Part shown: piece by piece, positions 33,585-42,411 of the stretch
How the letters are laid out: the number at the start of each line of letters is the position of its first letter
Numbering within the stretch: the stretch's first letter is position 1
NCBI RefSeq assembly: GCF_016908855.1
Contig: NZ_JAFBER010000001.1
Span: 310,001 to 374,000 of the forward strand
DNA from: Scopulibacillus daqui
Lineage (GTDB): Bacteria > Bacillota > Bacilli > Bacillales > Sporolactobacillaceae
Direction of reading: 5' to 3'
DNA: 64,000 nucleotides
Position numbers and translations under genes: made by a program
The notes under the pieces: generated by a model
Told to the model about the DNA's origin: nothing
The model's database searches: none
Seen by the model: the letters and a program-made list of their open reading frames with translations, nothing else

Positions 33585-34700
33585 ATGTCTATTGAACAGG
33601 ATTATCGCCCGGGTCTTGAAGGTGTCATTGCAAGTGAAACAAGTCTTTCATTTCTTGATGTTGATGCAGAAGAAATTGTGATCCGCGGTTATGATTTGAT
33701 TGAACTTGCCGAAGAAGTCAGTTATTTGGATGTTGTTGGATTATTGCTTGATGGAAAGCTGCCGAGCCATCTGGAGCGTCAAGCAATAGAGAAAGACCTG
33801 AAAGAAAATGCCGATATTCCTGAAGCTGTTATGACAATTTTGAAAGCCCTTCCAAAAGAAACCCATGCCATGGATGCGCTTCGCACAGGCATTTCTGCTT
33901 TAGCCGGTTTTGATTCAGAGCTTGATGATCGGTCAAAGGAAGCTAACCGCCATAAAGCCATTCGCCTTTTGGCAAAAGTGCCTGCTGTTGTTGCTAACAG
34001 TTATCATCTTAAAATGGGCCGGCCACCAGTTGAACCGAGAAAAGATTTATCTTACAGCGCCAATTTTATATATATGATTACAGGAACTGAACCGTCGGAA
34101 AGCGAAGTGCAGGCGTTTGATCAGTCATTAATGGTCTATAGTGAGCATGAAATGCCAAATTCAACATTCGCCGCAAGGGTTATTGCTTCGACACAATCTG
34201 ACATCTATGGTGCATTAACCGGCTCTGTCGCTTCCTTAAAGGGAACATTGCACGGGGGAGCAAACGAAGCGGTTATGAAAATGCTTCTGGAAGCCGGCAC
34301 TGTTGATCAAATAGAACCATTAATCATGAAAAAATTACAAAATAAAGAACGGATTATGGGCTTCGGACACAGGGTATACATGAAGAAAATGGATCCGCGC
34401 GCACAGTTGATGAAACAGGCATTGTTGAAATTGGCTGAAGAGAAAGGCCGCCATGATCTTTATGAAATGTGCGAGATCGGTGAAGATGTGATGCGCCGAG
34501 AGAAAGGGCTGTATCCGAACCTGGACTATTATGCTGCACCTGTGTATTACCTTTTGAATATTCCGATTGATCTTTATACACCGGTCTTTTTAGCGGCACG
34601 GACAGTTGGCATCAGCGCCCATGTTATTGAACAGCATGAAAATAACCGTTTGTTTAGACCGCGCATTCGTTATACTGGACCGCGCAATCTTCATCCATAA
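33585..34700 (+). CDS. prpC: 2-methylcitrate synthase / citrate synthase family
   Basis: 371 residues, citrate synthase fold. Catalytic regions are visible: SLKGTLHGGANEAVMKML, MGFGHRVYMKKMDPRA and the C-terminal RPRIRYTGP. Together with the downstream prpD and prpB it condenses propionyl-CoA with oxaloacetate to 2-methylcitrate. Corresponds to MmgD of B. subtilis. ATG start behind GGGAGGA; the first gene after the operator-promoter at 33460-33520. Confidence 0.94.
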   Translation: MSIEQDYRPGLEGVIASETSLSFLDVDAEEIVIRGYDLIELAEEVSYLDVVGLLLDGKLPSHLERQAIEKDLKENADIPEAVMTILKALPKETHAMDALRTGISALAGFDSELDDRSKEANRHKAIRLLAKVPAVVANSYHLKMGRPPVEPRKDLSYSANFIYMITGTEPSESEVQAFDQSLMVYSEHEMPNSTFAARVIASTQSDIYGALTGSVASLKGTLHGGANEAVMKMLLEAGTVDQIEPLIMKKLQNKERIMGFGHRVYMKKMDPRAQLMKQALLKLAEEKGRHDLYEMCEIGEDVMRREKGLYPNLDYYAAPVYYLLNIPIDLYTPVFLAARTVGISAHVIEQHENNRLFRPRIRYTGPRNLHP

Positions 34701-34755
34701 CCGGAACTTTTAGTTAAATTTAAAATATTGACATCTTGTAAATGGAGGCAAAAAA

Positions 34756-36213
34756 GTGATGACTCGTTCTGTTACACAAACACACCCAACAAAATCAGAA
34801 GCCTTTGATCAAGTTTTAATAGAAACGGCGCATTATGTTATTGATCATCAAATCGAAAGCAAGGAAGCGTATGATACGGCGCATGATGTTCTATTAGATA
34901 CACTCGGCTGCGGACTGCTCGCGCTTCGCTATCCGGAATGCGCGAAGCATTTGGGGCCGATTGTGCCGGGGACAGTTGTCCCTAACGGCGCTCGTGTTCC
35001 CGGTACACAATTTGAATTGGATCCGGTTCACGCCGCTTTTAATATCGGATGCATGATACGCTGGCTAGATTATAATGACACATGGCTTGCCAAAGAGTGG
35101 GGGCATCCTTCAGACAATTTAGGCGGGATTTTGGCTGCAGCCGATTATATCAGCCGGACACGCGCGGCTGAAGGAAAACAGCCGCTGAAGATGAAAGATG
35201 TATTAACGGCAATGATTAAAGCTCATGAAATCCAAGGGGTTCTCGCTTTGGAAAACAGCTTAAACCGTGTCGGTCTGGACCATGTGCAGTTTGTTAAAGT
35301 GGCTTCAACAGCCGTTGTCACAGCGATGCTGGGCGGTAATCGAGAACAAGTGCTTAACGCTTTGTCCAATGCTTGGATTGACGGCGCCAGTTTGCGGACT
35401 TACCGCCATGCTCCAAATACCGGATCCCGGAAATCCTGGGCGGCAGGAGATGCAACGAGCCGGGCAGTTCGCTTAGCTTTAATGGCGGTCAACGGCGAAA
35501 TGGGTTATCCAACGGCCTTGTCGGCTAAAACATGGGGTTTTCATGATGTTCTATTTAAAGGTCAGGAGATTAAGCTGGCACGGCCTTTTGATTCTTATGT
35601 TATGGAAAATGTGCTGCTGAAAGTTGCTTATCCGGCTGAGTTCCATGCGCAAACAGCAGCTGAATGCGCCATTCAATTGCATCCGATTGTCAAGAATTGT
35701 CTTGATGAAATTGATAGAATCGACATCACAACGCATGAGGCCGCTATCAGAATTATTGACAAAAAAGGTCCGCTGACCAATCCTGCAGACCGCGACCACT
35801 GCATCCAATATGTAACGGCTGTCGGTCTTATTTACGGCGATTTGACGGCTGATCATTATGAAGCCGATACGGCGAGCGACCCGCGGATTGATGCATTGAG
35901 AGATAAAATGGTCGTTACAGAAAATCCTCAATACAGCAAGGATTACCTTGATCCTGAAAAACGCTCTATTGCCAACGCCGTTAAAGTTTACTTTAAGGAT
36001 GGCACGTCAACCGATGAGGTAGAAGTCGAGTATCCGATCGGCCACCGCAGACGCCGCAGCGAAGCGATTCCTAAATTGATGGAAAAGTATAAAGAAAACT
36101 TAATGACGCGCTTTCCGTCGCAAAAGTCGGAACAGATTTTGGAACTGACAATGGATAAAAAGCGTCTTGAAGATACGCCTGTCAATGAATTTATGAAACT
36201 GTTTGTCATCTAA
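34756..36213 (+). CDS. prpD: 2-methylcitrate dehydratase (MmgE/PrpD family)
   Basis: 485 residues, full-length MmgE/PrpD. Landmarks: [15 protein letters not shown] near the start, [29 protein letters not shown], and [37 protein letters not shown]. It converts 2-methylcitrate to 2-methyl-cis-aconitate without an iron-sulfur cluster. GTG 34756 has GGAGG seven bases upstream; ATG 34759 is equally possible. The hydration step to methylisocitrate would need an aconitase elsewhere. Confidence 0.95.
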   Translation: MMTRSVTQTHPTKSEAFDQVLIETAHYVIDHQIESKEAYDTAHDVLLDTLGCGLLALRYPECAKHLGPIVPGTVVPNGARVPGTQFELDPVHAAFNIGCMIRWLDYNDTWLAKEWGHPSDNLGGILAAADYISRTRAAEGKQPLKMKDVLTAMIKAHEIQGVLALENSLNRVGLDHVQFVKVASTAVVTAMLGGNREQVLNALSNAWIDGASLRTYRHAPNTGSRKSWAAGDATSRAVRLALMAVNGEMGYPTALSAKTWGFHDVLFKGQEIKLARPFDSYVMENVLLKVAYPAEFHAQTAAECAIQLHPIVKNCLDEIDRIDITTHEAAIRIIDKKGPLTNPADRDHCIQYVTAVGLIYGDLTADHYEADTASDPRIDALRDKMVVTENPQYSKDYLDPEKRSIANAVKVYFKDGTSTDEVEVEYPIGHRRRRSEAIPKLMEKYKENLMTRFPSQKSEQILELTMDKKRLEDTPVNEFMKLFVI

Positions 36214-36238
36214 AGAATGATATTGGAGGAACAGATAA

Positions 36239-37150
36239 ATGTCATGGTTAATAGACAAAGTATGGAGCCAAGCTGAATTAGCCGAACAATTTCTTAGGCG
36301 CATGAAGTCGCCGGAAATTTTAAAGATTCCCGGCACCCACGACGGCATGGCCGCTTTGATGGCCAGAAAGGTTGGGTTTGAGGCGCTTTACTTATCCGGC
36401 GGTGCCTATACAGCAAGCCGGGGTCTGCCTGATCTGGGGATGCTTCATTCCGAGGAGGTTGCCGGCAGGGCGCGTGATTTAGTAAGGGCTGCGGGTCTCC
36501 CTGTATTGGTTGATATTGATACTGGGTTCGGCGGCGTGCTAAACGTTGCCAGAACGGCTAGAGAGATGGTTGAAGCAAAGGTCGCGGCCGTTCAAATTGA
36601 AGATCAGCAGCTGCCGAAAAAATGCGGTCATTTAAACGGCAAACAGCTGGTATCAGCCGAAGAAATGATGCAAAAGATTAAAGCGATTAAAGAAGTGGCG
36701 CCTTCTCTGGTTGTCATTGCACGCACCGATGCCAAGGGCGTTGAAGGCATGGATGCGGCAATTGAACGGGCGAAATGCTATATTGAGGCAGGCGCGGATG
36801 GCATTTTCCCGGAAGCCTTGAATAGTGAAGAAGAATTTCGCCAATTCTCCAGAAATATTCATGCGCCGCTTTTAGCTAATATGACAGAGTTTGGCCGGAC
36901 ACCGTACTATACAGCGGAACAATTTGAGTCATGGGGTTTTCAGATGGTGATTTATCCTGTCACTTCAATGCGGGTCGCGGCAAAAGCTTATGAACGAGTT
37001 TTTACAGAAATTATGGAGAAGGGCACGCAAAAAGATTGCCTTGACGATATGCAAACAAGGAAAGAATTATATGAGGCGATTAAACATTATGATTATGAAG
37101 ATTTGGACGGGAAAATCGCAAAAACAGTCTTGCCTGAAATAGGCAAGTAA
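36239..37150 (+). CDS. prpB: Methylisocitrate lyase
   Basis: 303 residues of the isocitrate lyase/PEP mutase superfamily. The catalytic KKCGH motif is intact in LPKKCGHLNGKQLVS, and DIDTGFG and IARTDAKGVEGMDAAIERAK give the metal and substrate loops. It splits methylisocitrate to pyruvate and succinate, completing propionate breakdown. ATG behind TTGGAGGAAC, 25 bases after prpD. A terminator follows. Confidence 0.95.
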   Translation: MSWLIDKVWSQAELAEQFLRRMKSPEILKIPGTHDGMAALMARKVGFEALYLSGGAYTASRGLPDLGMLHSEEVAGRARDLVRAAGLPVLVDIDTGFGGVLNVARTAREMVEAKVAAVQIEDQQLPKKCGHLNGKQLVSAEEMMQKIKAIKEVAPSLVVIARTDAKGVEGMDAAIERAKCYIEAGADGIFPEALNSEEEFRQFSRNIHAPLLANMTEFGRTPYYTAEQFESWGFQMVIYPVTSMRVAAKAYERVFTEIMEKGTQKDCLDDMQTRKELYEAIKHYDYEDLDGKIAKTVLPEIGK

Positions 37151-37155
37151 GCATT

Positions 37156-37189
37156 AAAAGCCGGGCCGGTGACATGGTGCCCGGTTTTT
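37156..37189. terminator. Terminator of the prp operon
   Basis: AAAAGCCGGGC pairs with GCCCGGTTTTT over 11 positions (one wobble), loop of about 12 bases. It lies six bases after prpB and seven bases before the convergent gene's stop, so it may serve both. Confidence 0.85.
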
Positions 37190-37195
37190 CATTGC

Positions 37196-37483
37196 TTATT
37201 GTTTCTGATTGTCGCTGCTTTCAAGTTCGAGCTTTTCTCCGCCGATCGATAAGTAAGAATAAACTTCACAATCTGGTTTTAAATTGATTAACCCTTTGAT
37301 ATAGGGTTTCACAAGATCTTTAAAATCTTCGCTGACGCCTTTTTCCTCAAGGTGACCATGAATGTATAATTTCTTATCGTCAAATAAAAAAGACATATAT
37401 CCGACCGGTTTACTGTCTTGGTCAATGATATTTAATATTTGCGCCTCTTGTTTGATTAATTCGGGCGAAAAGTAAATTTCCAT
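37196..37483 (-). CDS. Conserved-looking small acidic protein, function unknown
   Basis: 95 residues, soluble, acidic C-terminus. A pattern of short strands (EAQILNIIDQDSKPVGYMSFLFDDKKLYIHGHLEE) suggests a small alpha/beta or PAS/GNAT-like fragment, but I recognise no family. The ribosome site AAAGGAGGTTG is excellent, so translation is very likely. Possibly co-transcribed with the MFS gene upstream (about 90 bases away). Confidence 0.7.
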   Translation of the reverse strand: MEIYFSPELIKQEAQILNIIDQDSKPVGYMSFLFDDKKLYIHGHLEEKGVSEDFKDLVKPYIKGLINLKPDCEVYSYLSIGGEKLELESSDNQKQ

Positions 37484-37574
37484 GAAAACAACCTCCTTTG
37501 CTTAATCTGCGGCGACTGTGCTTCTCGGAAGCATAGCCGCTTCTTTATCGAGACCTAAGCCGTTTGGAAAGGAT

Positions 37575-38831
37575 TTATCTTGTCGTTAACTTTAATTTTT
37601 GAAACAAAGATGTTGTTGTTTCTTCCGTCGTTTGGTTTTCGCTGACATGAATAAAAAGCAGCGTCAATATCCCTGACAGCAAAGTTAATGCCGCGGTGCA
37701 AAGAAACATGCCTGACCTTGACCAGCCCATTAACCAGCCATAGATCGGCGGTCCTGCGGCAACGCCGATAAATCTCACAGAGCCGTATAATGATGTCACA
37801 AAACCGCGGAGCTCTTTATTAACGGATCCTGTAATAAAGCTGTTTATACATGGCAAAACCAAGCCGGTGCCAATACTGCTGACCGCAAGAATTGAAATAA
37901 AAGGAATCAATTTGCTGAAAAAGACTAATATCGCAAATGAAAGCGTCATTAATAATAATCCTGCCACAATCAATATCTTCATCAATTTTAGTTTTTTCAT
38001 GATCTTTGCACCGGTAATATAGGAAGTTGTTGTCATAAAAAGCAGCGGAACGGCAAGAATGAATCCTTTAAGCAAACCATTGATGTGGTATCTTTTTTCC
38101 AATATATCAGATAAATAGAATAAAATGCCGAATAACGTTAATAAACAAGCAGTCCCTGTAAAATAGGTGACGATTAGCCATAATCCCTCATGTTTAAAAA
38201 CAGAAAATAATCCTTTTGTGTATGCGCCCGGTGAAAGGGGCTTCGTACTTTTGGCCTTTTCTTTAACAAAAAATAAAGTAAGGAGGATAGAAATAAGACA
38301 AAACACAGGAAATGCAAAAAAGATGGCATACCAAATAATCAATGCCAAGAGTGAACCTAGAATCGGTGAGACGACTTTTCCAAAACCGTTGGATGCCTCA
38401 ATGATGCCGAGGACTTTGCTTTGTTCGCCGCCTTTGAATAAGTCTCCTGCCAATGCCATGGCAATATAGGCAGTGCCAGCGCCGCCAATCCCCTGAATAA
38501 CACGCCCGATTAACAGCCATATGTAAGCATAATCGCCAAACCATGCCGCGGCAGATCCAGCCAGAATGCCGCCGGCGCCAAACAGGATTAAAGAAGGGAT
38601 AATCACGGCTTTGCGGCAAAAACGGTCTGATAAATAGCCCATAATTGGAATAGAAATAGCCGCTGCAGCTGAAAATGCCGTAATAACCAGGCTTACTTTG
38701 AACTGTGATAGATTTAAGACGGCTTTCATTTTCGGCAAAATGGGAATCAGCATAGAATTCCCCAACACCAAGATCATCGGGATTGATCCAAGAGCTGTAA
38801 TGGTCAGACCTGTTGGTTTTTGCTTTGACAA
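37575..38831 (-). CDS. MFS transporter, drug/metabolite efflux type (YitG-like)
   Basis: 418 residues, 12 membrane segments. Features of 12-helix drug:H+ antiporters: [13 protein letters not shown] in helix 1 and [13 protein letters not shown] after helix 2 (the usual Gly replaced by Cys in FGRK). TTG start with GGGAGGTGG upstream. Divergent from the ComA-type gene; in B. subtilis a similar transporter gene (yitG) neighbours yitD and yitE, which supports the assignment but says nothing about substrate. Confidence 0.82.
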   Translation of the reverse strand: MSKQKPTGLTITALGSIPMILVLGNSMLIPILPKMKAVLNLSQFKVSLVITAFSAAAAISIPIMGYLSDRFCRKAVIIPSLILFGAGGILAGSAAAWFGDYAYIWLLIGRVIQGIGGAGTAYIAMALAGDLFKGGEQSKVLGIIEASNGFGKVVSPILGSLLALIIWYAIFFAFPVFCLISILLTLFFVKEKAKSTKPLSPGAYTKGLFSVFKHEGLWLIVTYFTGTACLLTLFGILFYLSDILEKRYHINGLLKGFILAVPLLFMTTTSYITGAKIMKKLKLMKILIVAGLLLMTLSFAILVFFSKLIPFISILAVSSIGTGLVLPCINSFITGSVNKELRGFVTSLYGSVRFIGVAAGPPIYGWLMGWSRSGMFLCTAALTLLSGILTLLFIHVSENQTTEETTTSLFQKLKLTTR

Positions 38832-38907
38832 GATATACCACCTCCCTTAATAATGATGCTCTTTTAGCATTTCTAATTTTTAGCGTTCTATTCATATGCA
38901 AATGGGC

Positions 38908-38934
38908 ACTTTTTTAGTTTCGATGCATAACATA
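38908..38934 (+). promoter_or_regulatory. Candidate sporulation (SigK-type) promoter of the sulfolactate genes
   Basis: CATAACATA at 38926-38934 fits the SigK -10 consensus CATAnnnTA, with AC at 38908-38909 sixteen bases upstream as the -35 element. A late sporulation promoter would suit a spore-solute gene, but a nearby CATACT at 38938 leaves other sporulation sigma factors possible. Confidence 0.4.
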
Positions 38935-38963
38935 CAGCATACTTTAGGGGAGGTGCTGAGTCG

Positions 38964-39737
38964 TTGGGCGAGTTAAGATTGCCTTATAGAACAAAAAAGA
39001 ACCGAACATACGGCATTACTTCAATTGTTGATTTCGGGATTCCTTTGGGAGAACTCAAGAACATTTTATCCGATTATCATGAGTATATTGACATGGCAAA
39101 AATCGGCATTGGATCAGCTTATGTCACACCTCATATCAGTGAAAAAATTAACATATATCAAGCGTTTAATGTTATTCCTTATTGCGGAGGAACGCTTTTT
39201 GAGAAATTTTACTCGCAAAATAAATTGGATAAGTACTTGTTATATTTAAAGGATCTCAATGTAGATTGGATAGAAATCTCGACCGGGATTTTAGATATTC
39301 CGCTTGAAGAACGTTTGGCGCTTGTTCAGCGGTTAAAGAAGGATTTTAAAGTGATTGGCGAGGTCGGTTCTAAAGATACTCAAAAAAAGATGGCCGCTCC
39401 TGATTGGAATCATGAATTAACCGCCTTATTGGATGCAGGCTGCCAATATGTGATTACGGAGGGGAGAGATTCAGGAACAGCCGGTATATATCGAAGCAAT
39501 GGCCAAATTAAAGAAAACTTAATTTTTGATGTGATTCAAAATGTTGATTGCAAAAGAGTTATTTTTGAAGCGCCGCATGCGAAGAGTCAGATGTTTTTTA
39601 TTAATCAAATAGGTGCAAACGCCAACCTTGGCAATGTCAAAATCCATGATGTATTATTATTGGAAGCCCAGCGGCTCGGTCTTCGTTCAGAAACCTTTTT
39701 TATGGAGGAAAAAGCCGATGCGGCTTATGTTAATTAG
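38964..39737 (+). CDS. yitD: Phosphosulfolactate synthase (ComA/YitD family)
   Basis: 257 residues of the ComA TIM-barrel family. Matches include GITSIVDFGIPLGELKNIL, DMAKIGIGSAYVTPHISEKI, PYCGGTLFEKFYSQNKLDKYL and VITEGRDSGTAGIYRSNGQI. It adds sulfite to phosphoenolpyruvate to give 2-phospho-3-sulfolactate; in B. subtilis YitD feeds sulfolactate accumulation in spores. TTG start after GGGGAGGTG. The expected phosphatase partner ComB/YitC is not adjacent; instead its 3' end overlaps a histidine-phosphatase gene by 20 bases. Confidence 0.92.
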   Translation: MGELRLPYRTKKNRTYGITSIVDFGIPLGELKNILSDYHEYIDMAKIGIGSAYVTPHISEKINIYQAFNVIPYCGGTLFEKFYSQNKLDKYLLYLKDLNVDWIEISTGILDIPLEERLALVQRLKKDFKVIGEVGSKDTQKKMAAPDWNHELTALLDAGCQYVITEGRDSGTAGIYRSNGQIKENLIFDVIQNVDCKRVIFEAPHAKSQMFFINQIGANANLGNVKIHDVLLLEAQRLGLRSETFFMEEKADAAYVN

Positions 39738-40263
39738 GCATCTGCCGACTGAATGGAACGAGAAGGGCCTTTTACAAGGAAAAAGAAACACAGCCATTGA
39801 TGAAAAGTCATTGATAAATCAGAAGGCCGGCATTTGTCATAACAAAAAAATCCTTGAGAAGTTTAAGCCGTTTGATTGTGTACTGGCAAGCGAATTATTA
39901 AGAACTCAACAAACAGCTAAAGTTTATGGATTTGACTTTCATGCAGAGCCTTTATTAAATGAACTGGATTTCGGGGAATTTGAAGGAACGGAAAAAGAAA
40001 CGTTCGTTCAAAACCATATAGACTGGCTCTCTCATCCTAAGAAGCTGATATTAGGGGAAAGTTTGGCTGATTTCGAGCATAGAATTTTCCAATTTATTCA
40101 ATGTTATAGGAAATATGAGCAAGTGTTAGCTTTTGGGCATGGTTCGTGGATCAGAGGGCTGATTTCTATTGTCAATTATGGTGATATTAATCAAATGAAT
40201 AGAATAAATGTTGATAATAATGAACTGATCCTTCTTGAAGTGCCTTCCTTTATTGTTCATTAA
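39718..40263 (+). CDS. Histidine phosphatase (phosphoglycerate mutase-like) overlapping comA/yitD
   Basis: 181 residues, short member of the histidine phosphatase superfamily. The RH motif is in MLIRHLPTEWN (catalytic His near residue 7), ASELLRTQQTA is the second conserved block, LNELDFGEFEG the third, and AFGHGSWIRG supplies the second His. ATG at 39718 has GGAGG eight bases upstream, inside the synthase gene; the stop and start regions overlap by 20 bases. Such coupling suggests it removes the phosphate from phosphosulfolactate, standing in for ComB. That substrate is inference. Confidence 0.82.
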   Translation: MRLMLIRHLPTEWNEKGLLQGKRNTAIDEKSLINQKAGICHNKKILEKFKPFDCVLASELLRTQQTAKVYGFDFHAEPLLNELDFGEFEGTEKETFVQNHIDWLSHPKKLILGESLADFEHRIFQFIQCYRKYEQVLAFGHGSWIRGLISIVNYGDINQMNRINVDNNELILLEVPSFIVH

Positions 40264-40331
40264 GAGAGAACAGTGACAACTGGCTTTCAGAAGACGATGG
40301 CAAGGGGAACATTCGCAAACATATTCTATTA

Positions 40332-40425
40332 GCTTAACTCCCGTCATAAATTTGAATGACTAAAACGGGACGCGGACAAATATAATTTAATAACCTTATT
40401 CCATTTCTAGCGGCGGGAGTTAAGC
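40332..40425 (+). repeat. 12-bp inverted repeat covering the yitE ribosome-binding site
   Basis: GCTTAACTCCCG at 40332-40343 is exactly complementary to CGGGAGTTAAGC at 40414-40425, with 70 bases between. The right arm contains GGGAG, the only plausible ribosome site for the gene starting at 40431, so folding would hide it. Confidence 0.55.
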
Positions 40426-40430
40426 GGACG

Positions 40431-41018
40431 ATGTTTAATAGAGAAATGAAAAGGTTTATGATGCTGACAATTGGGGGATTTGTTCAAGGGTTAGGAATGG
40501 CCCTTTTTCTTTTCCCGCATCATATTCCATCCGGCGGTGCAGCAGGGATAGCTGTTCTGATGAACCATTTATTGCCTTTATCTTTAGGGTTTTCATTATG
40601 GCTGAATAATTTTTCAATGCTGTTTCTTGCGTTTAAATGGTTTGGTTATGCTTGGACAATAAGGACGATGTATGCAGTTACAGTAACTTCTGTAACCGTT
40701 CATTGGGCGGGCTTGTTCATTGACATGCCTCATTTGCATATCGCATTGGACATACTATTGGGCGGCATACTCTTTGGCATCGGTGTCGGCATTTTAATAA
40801 AGTATGATGCATCAAGCGGCGGTATGGTTGTGCCGGCATTATTAATTTCTTCATCACGGCATTTGCGGCCGGGGCAGACGATGTTTTGGATTAACCTATC
40901 CATTTTCTTACTAACCGCTCTTGTTATTGATCTTAAAATTGTTATCTTTGCGATCATTTGCCAATGGTTTTCAACAAAAGTGATTGATTTGACTAATCGG
41001 CGGTCTTTATCTGTTTAA
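40431..41018 (+). CDS. yitE: YitT-family membrane protein (YitE-like, DUF161)
   Basis: 195 residues and five to six membrane segments. LFLFPHHIPSGGAAGIAVLMNHL in the first part and GGILFGIGVGILIKYDASSGGMVV in the second are YitT-type repeats; the C-terminal cytoplasmic DUF2179 domain of long members is absent, as in B. subtilis YitE. Its place after yitD and the histidine phosphatase mirrors yitD-yitE in B. subtilis, so it may be the sulfolactate exporter or spore-uptake channel. That role is not established. Confidence 0.8.
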   Translation: MFNREMKRFMMLTIGGFVQGLGMALFLFPHHIPSGGAAGIAVLMNHLLPLSLGFSLWLNNFSMLFLAFKWFGYAWTIRTMYAVTVTSVTVHWAGLFIDMPHLHIALDILLGGILFGIGVGILIKYDASSGGMVVPALLISSSRHLRPGQTMFWINLSIFLLTALVIDLKIVIFAIICQWFSTKVIDLTNRRSLSV

Positions 41019-41337
41019 GGTTCAAATAATCATAGGATTTTCTATGAGGATGAATTGATCTTAATTTCGATGACCGCCTCATATGCTTTTGGCGAAAATT
41101 ATGCTATCTTGTTAATGAGAAAAAAACATATAATTAAAGCAGACATGACTTGTTTATTTAAGCGAGATTGGCTTGGAAGAAACGCCTTCAGTCGATTTTG
41201 ATTAAATAGTGTCTAAAAAACAGCTGTAAAGCTGGTTTTTTTGTGCAAAGATACAATGCTGATTTAGGGGAAAATGTTATGATTCCTTTCCGTTAAGGCA
41301 ACGATATTAATGAAAATATGGGAAAAGAGGATTATCA
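41019..41337. other. Intergenic region before cvfB, 319 bp
   Basis: Contains the short terminator at 41221-41241 and the cvfB promoter region. A GAGGATGA...TCATATG-like weak dyad is not convincing. I see no gene or structured RNA beyond the terminator. Confidence 0.45.
41221..41241 (+). terminator. Short terminator after yitE
   Basis: CAGCT pairs with AGCTG around a 4-base loop, flanked by A5 on the left and a seven-base T run on the right. It lies 200 bases after the yitE stop. Confidence 0.6.
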
Positions 41338-42195
41338 ATGTCAAGATTACAAGCAGGAACCATTCACACCTTGAAAGTTGCACGCCAGGCGCCTTTTGGC
41401 TACTTTTTATCAAATGGCCAAGAAGATGTGCTGTTACATAACAATGAGTTAAAAGAAGGATTTGATGCAAGCGAACCTCAGACAGTTTTTTTATACCAGG
41501 ATCATCAGGGAAGGCTGTCAGCGACGATGACGATTCCGACCGTTCAAATCGGAAGTTATGACTGGGTTGAAGTCGCCGGGGCAAAGCGCCAATTAGGGGT
41601 CTTTGTTTCAATCGGCATCAATAAAGATATCCTGATTTCAAAGGATGACCTGCCTTTAATAGAAACATTATGGCCAGCCAAAGGAGATAAATTGTATTGC
41701 ACATTAAAAAATGATAAAAAAGGCCGCTTATTTGCAGTGCCGGCGACGGAAAATGTGATGCGTGAAATCGCTCATCCCGCAGCAGAAGATGATTTTAACA
41801 AGAATATTCACGGATATGTTTACCGGTTAATCAAGGAAGGTTCTTTTATGATGACTGAGGAAGGATTTCTCGGTTTTATTCATAAATCCCAAAGGCAGGA
41901 AGAACCGCGCCTCGGCCAAAAAGTCGAAGGAAGAATTATTGAAGTTAAGGAAGATGGGTCTGTAAATGTTTCATTATTAGGCAGAAGCCATGAATCCATA
42001 GACGACGATGCGGAAAGGATATATCGTTTCTTGGAAGGGCGCGGCGGAGCAATGCCTTATTCTGATAAAAGTCTTCCCGAAGACATAAAAGAAAGATTTG
42101 GCATAAGCAAGGCGGCTTTTAAACGCGCTTTAGGCAGATTAATGAGAGAAGGTAAAGTATACCAAAAAGAAGGCTGGACCTATTTAAAGAAATAA
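41338..42195 (+). CDS. cvfB: CvfB/YitL-family S1-like RNA-binding protein
   Basis: 285 residues, full length for CvfB. It starts with S1-like OB folds (LQAGTIHTLKVARQAPFGYFL...DVLLHNNELKEGF), has a central S1 domain (GFLGFIHKSQRQEEPRLGQKVEGRIIEVKEDGSVNVSLLG) and ends with a winged helix (FGISKAAFKRALGRLMREGKVYQKEGWTYLKK). Homologs bind RNA and influence virulence gene expression in Staphylococcus. ATG after AAGAGGA. Monocistronic. Confidence 0.92.
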   Translation: MSRLQAGTIHTLKVARQAPFGYFLSNGQEDVLLHNNELKEGFDASEPQTVFLYQDHQGRLSATMTIPTVQIGSYDWVEVAGAKRQLGVFVSIGINKDILISKDDLPLIETLWPAKGDKLYCTLKNDKKGRLFAVPATENVMREIAHPAAEDDFNKNIHGYVYRLIKEGSFMMTEEGFLGFIHKSQRQEEPRLGQKVEGRIIEVKEDGSVNVSLLGRSHESIDDDAERIYRFLEGRGGAMPYSDKSLPEDIKERFGISKAAFKRALGRLMREGKVYQKEGWTYLKK

Positions 42196-42230
42196 GGGTT
42201 CCATCATGTTAATATCAAGTCCTGGAAACT

Positions 42231-42268
42231 TGTCGATAGGAGAGGAAATCATTTCTCTTCTATCGGCA
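42231..42268 (+). terminator. 14-bp hairpin downstream of cvfB
   Basis: TGTCGATAGGAGAG pairs with CTCTTCTATCGGCA (two wobble pairs) around a 10-base loop. The U tract is poor (ATCAATAATTGCATTTTT), so it could be a weak terminator or an element in the leader of the next gene. Confidence 0.5.
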
Positions 42269-42411
42269 ATCAATAATTGCATTTTTCGACAATGAGAAAG
42301 TTGCGCCAAAAGGAAATTTGCAGAATTTGTTTGTAAATCTCTCCAAAATGAAGCAATGTTGTGATATATTTAACTAGTAGAATTTATGAAAGCGTTTTAG
42401 GAGGGTGCAGC

